Assembly (NCBI RefSeq): GCF_032884065.1
Contig: NW_027062665.1
Span: forward strand, 3,029,266 to 3,093,265
DNA from: Artemia franciscana
Lineage: Eukaryota; Arthropoda; Branchiopoda; Anostraca; Artemiidae
Length of the DNA: 64,000 bases
Direction of reading: 5' to 3'
Shown: piece by piece, positions 57,181-64,000 of the stretch
Layout of the letters: each line of letters begins with the position of its first letter
Position numbering within the stretch: position 1 is the first letter of the stretch
Made by a program: the position numbers and the translations under genes
Notes under the pieces: model-generated
Seen by the model: only the letters and a program-made list of their open reading frames with translations
What the model was told of the DNA's origin: nothing
The model's database searches: none

Positions 57181-58064
57181 ATGTACTTCAAAGTTTAATT
57201 TTAAAGCATTTTGCAATGAGTACAATTCTGAGTTGTGCAAGTCCCCTAAGTGGTCCCATAGAAGGGCTGTATCCCTATTGACTTAAGTATTTAAAAAATA
57301 CAATTTGCATAATGTTCTATAAGTTTTGTGTCTTTATTGTATTTTGTGTATGATTTATTTGATTTATCTAAATTTTTTAGTTTTTTTAATTTAATTTTAT
57401 ATATATCTAAACATATTGGGTAATTGTATCACAGTTCATATAATTGACTTACCAATAAAAAATATATAAAATATAAAATAAATGGTGAATATACCATTTG
57501 ATGCCTTTTTTTATGCTCTTTACAAATATAATTGTTGCTTCTAGCCTATTCAAATTTAAGCACACAATTCAAATTTAAGCACTTCAAATTCAAACAAATT
57601 ACAAATTCAAATTTAAGCACTTTTTGACCTAATCTAACTATAAATAATTTTGGCAATGAGAAAATGTAGTATTATTTTGTCTAAAACAACCAATAACTCA
57701 TACTTTTATTGAAAATTTGTCATTTTAAGAGCTCAAAAAGTGCTTTGAAAAGTTATATCAGAACGATGATTTTAGAATTTTAGCTCTCTCTCCTTTAAAA
57801 AACAAAACAAAACTCATCACATTTCCAATGCTCTTGACTGTTTAAGGATTTGAACCCATTTTTTTTAACTGTGTTATGATAAGCTGACAGTTGTGGTTAC
57901 AGTGGTTGAAAGTCATTATTATTCATCAATCATTACAGCTTTTGTTTTTTTCAGAGACTTCTCCAACTAGTTTCTTTAATAAAATCAGATCAGTGTATTC
58001 AAGTATTGATCATAATAGTATTCTTTTCAAAATTGCATTAACTTGATTCCACAATCTTCTATAG
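57181..58064 (+). other. LINE relic tail and conserved block upstream of exon A3
   Basis: The first part matches 40815-41090. At 57545-57620 a segment with CAAATTCAAATTTAAGCAC is locally repeated. From about 57800 the block matches that before exon A2, with a TTTTTTTCAG tract at 57945-57954 and CTTCTATAG ending at 58064. Confidence 0.45.
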
Positions 58065-58130
58065 ATTTGCCTCAAGTTCTGAATATGGCGGAACTCATCA
58101 CAATTTCTGAGGGTTTTTTAATCAAAAAAG
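58065..58130 (+). CDS. Exon A3 of zinc-finger unit 3
   Basis: ATG at 58085; encodes MAELITISEGFLIKK and ends in phase 1 at a GTAAGT donor (58131). It joins exon B3 in frame. Its finger exon lies outside the window, so whether unit 3 is a working gene cannot be judged. Confidence 0.55.
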
Positions 58131-58789
58131 GTAAGTTATATAGTTATATTCTATGTAACAGAGTAAAATGGAATCTGCTTTGCTCTAGAAAATAATTTTC
58201 ACTTTTTATCCTTCTTACTCATTAAGTGGTACTAAGTATAAAAAAGTGTATCAGCATATGCACTTGGATCTTACCATTAAGAGCTGAATTATTACAAACA
58301 GTGGCAATTTTGTGAAACTTTAATGTGTGTTTTCTACATATATAAACTCAATTAATCATCTGGCAAGAATAATTTTCTCTCACTCTCTCTTGTGCTTAGG
58401 TATGATGAGCAAAATGCTATGACAAAAGTGTGGTATTAGTGAGGCAGCAAGATCTTTTATAAATATAATACAGGTAATATTGAACTCAGATGGGAATGTT
58501 AAGCTAAAAATATGTAAGAGAGAGATAAAGTTAGTTGAATTCAGCTGCTCAACTTTGGGAGGCTGCATTTGTTTTTTTTACATTTTGGGAACTATTCTGC
58601 TTGACGCAGAAAACCCCAATTGATTGGTATTTTGGGTACATCTAACTATGTCAAAAAGGTTCTTTGTTTGTTTGATTAAAAAGATTTATTTTCTTTATCT
58701 TTGTTTAATTATTGAGTTGTCATTTTTTTTACTCAATTAATTATGGCACTTAGTATTAACCAAGTGACATTTAGCAATTGCAAATTCTG
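58131..58789. other. Start of unit 3 intron 1
   Basis: Near-duplicate of 41643-42298. No gene is seen. Confidence 0.5.
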
Positions 58790-60640
58790 TTGGTTGGTCT
58801 GTCTGTCTGTCTGTCCTGGTTTTGCTAGTTTCAGTACTTCCAGATAAGCTAGGACAATGAAATTTGGCAGGCGTATCAGGAACCAGACCAAATTAAATTA
58901 GAAATAGTTGCTCTTCCCGATTCGACCATCTGGGGGGGGGGACAGTTAATTTGGAAAAATTTGAAGATTTTCAACTGACAAGTGGGTGATTGGATTTTAA
59001 TGAAATTTTACATTTAGAAGAATATTGTGTCTCAGAGCTCTTATTTTAAATCCCGACTGGATCACGTGATATTGGGGGAGTTAGGGGGGACCTAAAATCT
59101 TGAAAAAGGCTTAGAGTTGGAGTGATTGGGATGAAACTAGGTGGGAGAAACAAACACAGGTCCTAGATATGTGATTGAAATAACCCGAATGGATCTGCTC
59201 TCTTTGAGGGAGTTGGGGGGTGTGTGTTAATTCTGAAAAAATAGATATTTGTAGCTTACAAAGGAGTGATAGGATCTTAATGAAATTTCATATTTATAAG
59301 GACCTTGTAACTCAGATCTATTATTCTAAATCCTGACTGGATCCTTTATCATCAGGGGGAGTTGGGGGGGGCAGAAATCGTGAAAATGGCTTAGAGTGGG
59401 GGGATCGGGATGAAACTTGGTAGAAAAACTAAGCAATAGTCCTAGATACGTGATTGAAATAACTGGAAAGGATCCGATCTCTTTGGGGGAGTTGGGGGGG
59501 GGTAATTGAGAAAAATTAGAAAATATGAGGCATTTGTAACTTACAAATAGTTGATCAGATCTTTATGAAATTTGATATTTAGAAGGATCTTGTGCTTCAA
59601 AGCTCTGGTTTTAAATCAAGTCCAGATTTGGTGACATTGGGGGGAGTTTGAGGGGAAAACTGGAAATCTTGGAAAATATGAAAATTGAGGTTTCTATATA
59701 TTACGAATGGGTGATCAGATCTTAATGAAACTTGATATATAGAAAGATCTTATGTCTCAGATGCTCCATTTTCATTTTGAATTGGATCCGGGGGCATAGG
59801 AGGCTGGAAGGGGGAAACAGAAATCTTGGAAAACACATAAAGTGGAAAGATTGGGATGAAACTTGATGGGAAGAATAAGCAAAAGTTTTAGATACGTGAT
59901 TGACATAATTGGAAGGGATCCACTCTCTTTGGGGGAGTTGGGGGGATTGTTAATTCAGAAAAATTGAAATATTTTTAACTTAAGAACGTGTGACCAGATC
60001 TTAATGAAATTTGATATTTAGAAGGAACTCATGTCTCAAAGTTCTTATTGTAAATCCTGACCAGATCTGGTTACACTTTGGGGAGTTGGGTGGGGAAACC
60101 AGAAATCTTGGAAAATGCTTAGAGTGGAGAGATTGGGATGAAACTAGGTGGGTAGAATAAGTAAATAATGTAGATACGTGATTTACGTAACCGGACTGGA
60201 TCCACTCTCTTTGAGAGAGTTTTTTTTTGGGGGGGGGTCCAGTACTTTTGTGAGTTTGGTTCTTCTGGATGTGCTAGGATGATGAAAATTGGTAGGTATG
60301 TCAGGGACCTGCACAAATTGACTCGAGAAAGATTTTTTTCCCTGATTTGACCATCCGGGGGGGGGGGTTTGAAAGGAGAGGAAAAATTAGAAAGAATCAG
60401 GTATTTTTAACTCAAAGGTGGGTCATCAGATCTTAACAAATTTTGATATTTAGAACAAACTTGTGTCTCAGAGCTCTTTTTTTAACTCCTGAATGTCATT
60501 AAGCGTCTGATTTTCCTTTTAATGGAATCTATTGATTCTTAGAATTTTACTAGAGCTCAAGCCATATGAGCTCTTGGCTCTTGGCTCTTCCAACCTCGTC
60601 ACAGGTGCCATATGAGCTGTTAGCTCTTGTTACTGTTGAT
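58790..60640 (+). repeat. Tandem repeat array B, unit 3 intron 1
   Basis: Same order of units as 42299-44135, starting with a (GTCT)n at about 58798-58814. Lengths of the G runs and some units differ, and at 59703-59730 it has a segment (GGGTGATCAGATCTTAATGA) missing from unit 2. The tail has repeated GAGCTCTTGGCTC motifs near 60570. Confidence 0.9.
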
Positions 60641-61118
60641 TTATGCTAATCCAAGACCTGCTATTTTAATGGATTTCCATGAATTCGGTTGAACGTTTCA
60701 GTCTTTTGCTTTATAAAAGCATATTGTCAAAACAATTTGAGAAAAAACCTGCAAATACATCTGATTAAATATATATACATATATTGAATATACAAGTAAC
60801 ATCTGTATATTTTTTTTGAACATAACTAAAAGAAAAAGCATTTGGATTTGCTTAGTAAGCTTTAATTCTGAATAATTCTGAATTTTTTTGAATGTTTCAG
60901 GTTTTCTTAGTCTTTGTAAGAGGCAGATTTTAAAAACGTTTTGTGAAAAAAACCTGCATATACATCTGATTTAATGTATATATGTATGTTGAATATTCAT
61001 GTAGTGGCTGTATATTTTTTATTATTTAACATAACTAAAAGAAAAAATAGTTGGATTTGTTTGGTAAGCTTTAATTCTGAATATTTTCTATGTCTGTTTG
61101 ATTTAAATTTTGTTTTAG
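60641..61118 (+). repeat. Tandemly duplicated pre-exon-B intron segment, unit 3
   Basis: Two copies (about 60670-60885 and 60886-61118) as in unit 2, ending in a TGTTTTAG acceptor at 61118. Confidence 0.75.
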
Positions 61119-61286
61119 AAGTTGATGATGCTTTACCAGATGACAGTGAGAAGACCTCTTGCATTCCAAACCTCTTGTCTCTAAAACATGAAGATGTTCC
61201 TTTCCTTTCTTTACCCGGCGATTCAGGACCACATAAGTTTGAATATGACACCCTGGGATTGGAAGCCGCATGTCCTGACAATAAAG
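61119..61286 (+). CDS. Exon B3 of zinc-finger unit 3
   Basis: A 168-nt exon, phase 1 at both ends, donor GTACAT. It encodes EVDDALPDDSEKTSCIPN, LKHEDVPFLSLP, SGPHKFEYDTLG and CPDNK. It is the closest relative of B2. The longer open frame starting 60974 is mostly intron. Confidence 0.65.
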
Positions 61287-62219
61287 GTACATCTCATATT
61301 TTTGTCATTTTAGATTCCAAGGTATCAGTTATTATTTTATGCAACAAAAGTTAGACAAAGGGACTTAATCTTAAGATACAACTTGTTTGTGTATGTTTAC
61401 CGAACTGTTTTTGTGGTCTTACATGAACGTTTTCAAATATTGTCTTGAAAGTAGTTGGGCAAATATTGTTTTTGAGAAAACCTGATAATAAGCCATAAAT
61501 CTCTAGATCTCTGTATAGTTTTGACAATTCACTTTTATATTGTATATCTCTCTATATAAATTAATATATATATATATACCAGGTGTATGTAATAGATATA
61601 AATAGTATGTAAATATATTTAATAATATGCGAGTGTTACAAATGATGTAATTAATATTTAAATCAGATATATTAATATGTAAATAAAGAGTTGCATATGG
61701 AAAATTCAGAAATGAGTTGAGGGATCTATTTTAGTGGTTTTCTGCTTCAGAACGATTTATTTTAAATACACATCTAGAAGAATATAACCAGTCACATTGG
61801 ATTTTAATAATAAAGATGAAATTCATGTTCTATCCAGGTATGAAACTCTAGGTGTATCCAGGAGGTATTTATTGTCACATCCCCCCCCCCGCCAACTCTC
61901 CCCTCAAATTTGTAAGAATGACTCCGTCAGAATTTTGAGCTATGGCAGGTACCAAGTCTCTCATTGCTGAAGGTGTTGCAGGTAGAACAGACTTTGGAAA
62001 ACATTTGCTTTTGTAGACTCTTTAAACTTGTCCTTCTTAATTATCTGGATCATTACGGATTAAAAACTGCAGCGTAATCCGATTAATGCTTAAAATTACA
62101 TCATTTTGTGGAACTGTTTAACTCCACATCCCTGAAGATAACCATGATCTCAGAAACAATTCTTATGTAAAACTTCCTTGTTTGTCTTAGAAAACTGTTT
62201 TCCCAGTTCTTTTCTTCAA
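61287..62219. other. Start of unit 3 intron 2
   Basis: 61287-61740 matches unit 2. From 61741 it continues into sequence lost from unit 2 but weakly matching unit 1 (17700-18100), including CACATCTAGAAGAATATAAC and AAACTTGTCCTTCTTAATTA. There is a (TA)n at about 61564-61577 and a C run near 61885. No gene is seen. Confidence 0.5.
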
Positions 62220-62455
62220 ATAATTAAATAAAAAAAACTAATTTTTTTTAGCTGAAAGTAAGGAGCGAAATTAAAACTTAAAACGAACAGAAATTACTCC
62301 GTATATGAAATGGGTTGTCCCCTCCGCAATTCCTCGCTCTTTACGCTAAAGCTTTTAATTGTTTTAAAAAGTAGAATTGTGGCAAAGAGTCAAACTTTAG
62401 CGTAAAGAGCGAGGAATTGCGGAGGGGACAACCCATTTCATATACGGAGTAGTTG
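62220..62455. repeat. Hairpin repeat, best-preserved copy, 57-bp perfect arms
   Basis: A lead sequence from TAATTAAATAAAAAAAACTA is followed by the left arm 62295-62351 and right arm 62395-62451. By my reading these are perfect reverse complements over 57 bp, with a 43-bp loop between. The arms run from TACTCCGTATATGAAATGGG to CTCTTTACGCTAAAG. The transcript would form a very stable hairpin. No open frame is carried, so this is a non-autonomous foldback element. Confidence 0.9.
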
Positions 62456-62999
62456 AATCAATTACTAAACAATAAAAAAACACACGACATGAATTTTCTT
62501 TTAATCTGGATTGCTGCAACTATGGAATATGGAGGAAGAATGTGAACACTCTTTTGTTTATTTGTTTTATGTTTTCTTGATTCATCGGTAACTGATTCAA
62601 ACTAAAAATAATCAGAAATTAGCATGAGTAGGGCTGACAACCCTTATGCCTTCTCAAACCACAACATAATTTGTACTTTACTATTTAAAACACAAATAAA
62701 TATGTTTCGTCAGTTTAATGCACATAATTATGCCGGTGCTTATTCTTAAAGTCTTTATAATTTTTAAAGTTAAAAAAGTGAAAACATTTGAAATGTTTTT
62801 TTTTCAGTGAAGCATAAATTATGTTCGGGTCTTGAGAAGGTATGGACTTTATCAGCTCTATTCATGTTAATTTCTGCTTATTTTGAGTTTGACTCGGTTG
62901 TTTCTTGTAAATTTTGTTTCTCTTAAAAATGGCTCTAGAACGTTTGATTTTCATGTCAAAATAGCTCCTTTAAAAGTTTTAATGATATTAATAGCTATG
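62456..62999. other. Unit 3 intron 2, no gene recognised
   Basis: AT-rich. From about 62920 it resumes similarity to unit 2 at 45262 (CTAGAACGTTTGATTTTCAT). Confidence 0.5.
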
Positions 63000-63170
63000 A
63001 TAGTTATAGTAATAGTAGTATAGTATATAATAATACTAGTATATAAGTATATACTATATATATAGTATATATAGTATATATATAGTAGTAAGTAGTATAC
63101 TATAGTATATATAGTAGTAAGTATATAATAGTAGTATAGTAATAGTATAGTAATAAGTAGTTATAGTAAG
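63000..63170. repeat. AT/AGT simple repeat stretch
   Basis: Mixed (TA)n, ATAGTA and GTAGTA repeats, such as TATATAGTATATATAGTAT. Unit 2 has unrelated, non-repetitive sequence at the matching place (45335-45480). Confidence 0.9.
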
Positions 63171-63384
63171 CGTAGAAGTAGTATTGAATTATGTACATAG
63201 TGGCTTCTAATTACTTCAAAATTCGCCAAAACTTGACTGGAAAGGTATTAATAAATAATGTAAGCCGTTCTTCAGATATTGCTTTGTTACCACCTTGACA
63301 ATCTACATACTTATAGTTTGTTATGATTTATCTCCATATCTGCCTAATTAATTCTTTAGAGCTTATCCTTAATACCCTTAGCTT
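63171..63384. other. Unit 3 intron 2, duplicate of 45495-45700
   Basis: Non-coding, uniform similarity to unit 2. Confidence 0.5.
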
Positions 63385-63685
63385 GTGTAGTAGCAAAAGT
63401 TGTAGTAGCAGTAGAATTAATAGTAGTAGCCGTAGCTTTAATAGTAGTAGTAGTAGTATGAGTAGAAGCAGTAGCATTAGGATGCAAATATTGTCTTTTC
63501 GTTTGTTCAACATCACCCACAACAAGCTTTGCAACTTTCAACTAAACACACAAAATTATTTTTAAGATACTGCCGACATGCCCTTATTACAACCTGCATA
63601 CAGACGGGGTATTTTGACTGTTTGAGCAGGATTAATAATAGTTGTGGTAGCAGAAGTGGTAGTGGTAGTTACAGTAGTAGCGTGC
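63385..63685. repeat. Degenerate (AGT)n microsatellites, unit 3
   Basis: Main tract at 63385-63480; a second at about 63640-63685 (GTTGTGGTAGCAGAAGTGGT). Low-complexity Ser, Leu and Thr frames on both strands are repeat translation. Confidence 0.85.
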
Positions 63686-63919
63686 AAATATTGGCTGTTT
63701 TGTTAATTTATCATGACATTTATCATTTCCTGAAAATACCAAATAAGTATACTTAGTCATTTTTGAGTTACACCTATTTGACAACCCGCATGCACATAAA
63801 GTCTATTGATTTACATGGACACTCCCCTCAACATTCTGGGAAAGGCTCACCTGAATGCTTTTCATCTTTTGGAAAGTAATATACCAATCTTGCTCAATAA
63901 TATATACCATATGTAAACA
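63686..63919. other. Unit 3 intron 2, duplicate of 45965-46205
   Basis: Non-coding. Unit 2 has a further CATATGTAAACGATGAACGA stretch in parallel. Confidence 0.5.
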
Positions 63920-64000
63920 ATGAAAGAATTACCTAGCTTAAAGCCCTTGCCCTGATGGCTGTGGGGGTTTTGGCATCCTCCAAGGCATAATTACTGGACC
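63920..64000 (-). repeat. Start of array A in unit 3
   Basis: Matches 46211-46290 (CTTAAAGCCCTTGCCCTGAT). The array continues beyond the window. Confidence 0.7.

Noticed and set aside
41869-58568. Minus-strand frames 41869-42081 and 58380-58568 conserved between units 2 and 3
   Set aside because: The whole intron is equally similar in these two recent duplicates, so conservation is not informative; no domain is recognised.
63323-63565. Ser-rich, Leu-rich and Thr-rich frames near the end of the window
   Set aside because: Low-complexity translations of the (AGT)n microsatellite on both strands.

Overview
This is an animal nuclear genome window, AT-rich, intron-bearing and packed with retroelement debris and tandem repeats. 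It shows no operons, ribosome-binding sites or CRISPR, and I recognised no tRNA or rRNA genes. LINE and Penelope-like retroelements, several hundred-bp repeat arrays and a C2H2 zinc-finger gene family with phase-1 introns all point to a metazoan. Two abundant repeat families (called array A and array B here) and a hairpin repeat resemble sequences I associate from memory with crustaceans, especially brine shrimp (Artemia). That assignment is an inference and needs a database search.

The organising principle is a tandem segmental duplication of one zinc-finger gene. Each unit carries exon A (short, with a candidate start codon), exon B (168-171 nt, acidic) and exon C (the zinc-finger array). 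Every junction is phase 1, the acceptors are AG and the donors are GT. Unit 1 has exon A at 4.2 kb, B at 17.2 kb and C at 30.7-31.8 kb. Unit 2 has A at 41.6 kb, B at 44.6 kb and C at 51.2-52.1 kb. Unit 3 has A at 58.1 kb and B at 61.1 kb; its exon C would lie beyond the window. Joined from the ATG at 4229, the unit 1 exons give an open frame of 427 codons with nine intact fingers. Unit 2 exon C has a 1-nt frameshift and is probably a pseudogene. In both copies the frame ends where the first Cys codon of the next finger became TGA, and further decayed fingers follow.

Layout. 0-3 kb: array A, plus orientation. 3.8-4.3 kb: exon A1 block. 5.3-8.4 kb: a 5'-truncated LINE with an in-frame stop and a long (TG)n tract. 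8.4-12.8 kb: mixed repeats and hairpin elements. 12.8-15.3 kb: a Penelope-like relic with its GIY-YIG domain ahead of the reverse transcriptase (permuted order). 17.2 kb: exon B1. 18.7-27.3 kb: array A, minus orientation. 27.3-29.8 kb: a sandwich of two LINE types. 30.7-32 kb: exon C1. 32-39.6 kb: non-coding sequence shared with unit 2 and a decayed LINE RNase H. 39.6-40.8 kb: a canonical Penelope-like insertion with target duplication. Unit 2 (about 41.3-57.2 kb) and the start of unit 3 (57.5-64 kb) repeat this order in more compact form, with array B before exon B, remnants of array A after it, the LINE sandwich, exon C2 and a separate LINE insertion at 52.5-53.5 kb.

Comparing the units gives empty sites for several insertions and a relative order of events. 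Units 2 and 3 share a duplicated pre-exon-B intron segment and array B, both lacking in unit 1, so they are the younger pair. The zinc-finger genes are the only plausible host genes seen. Everything else is mobile-element or repeat sequence.
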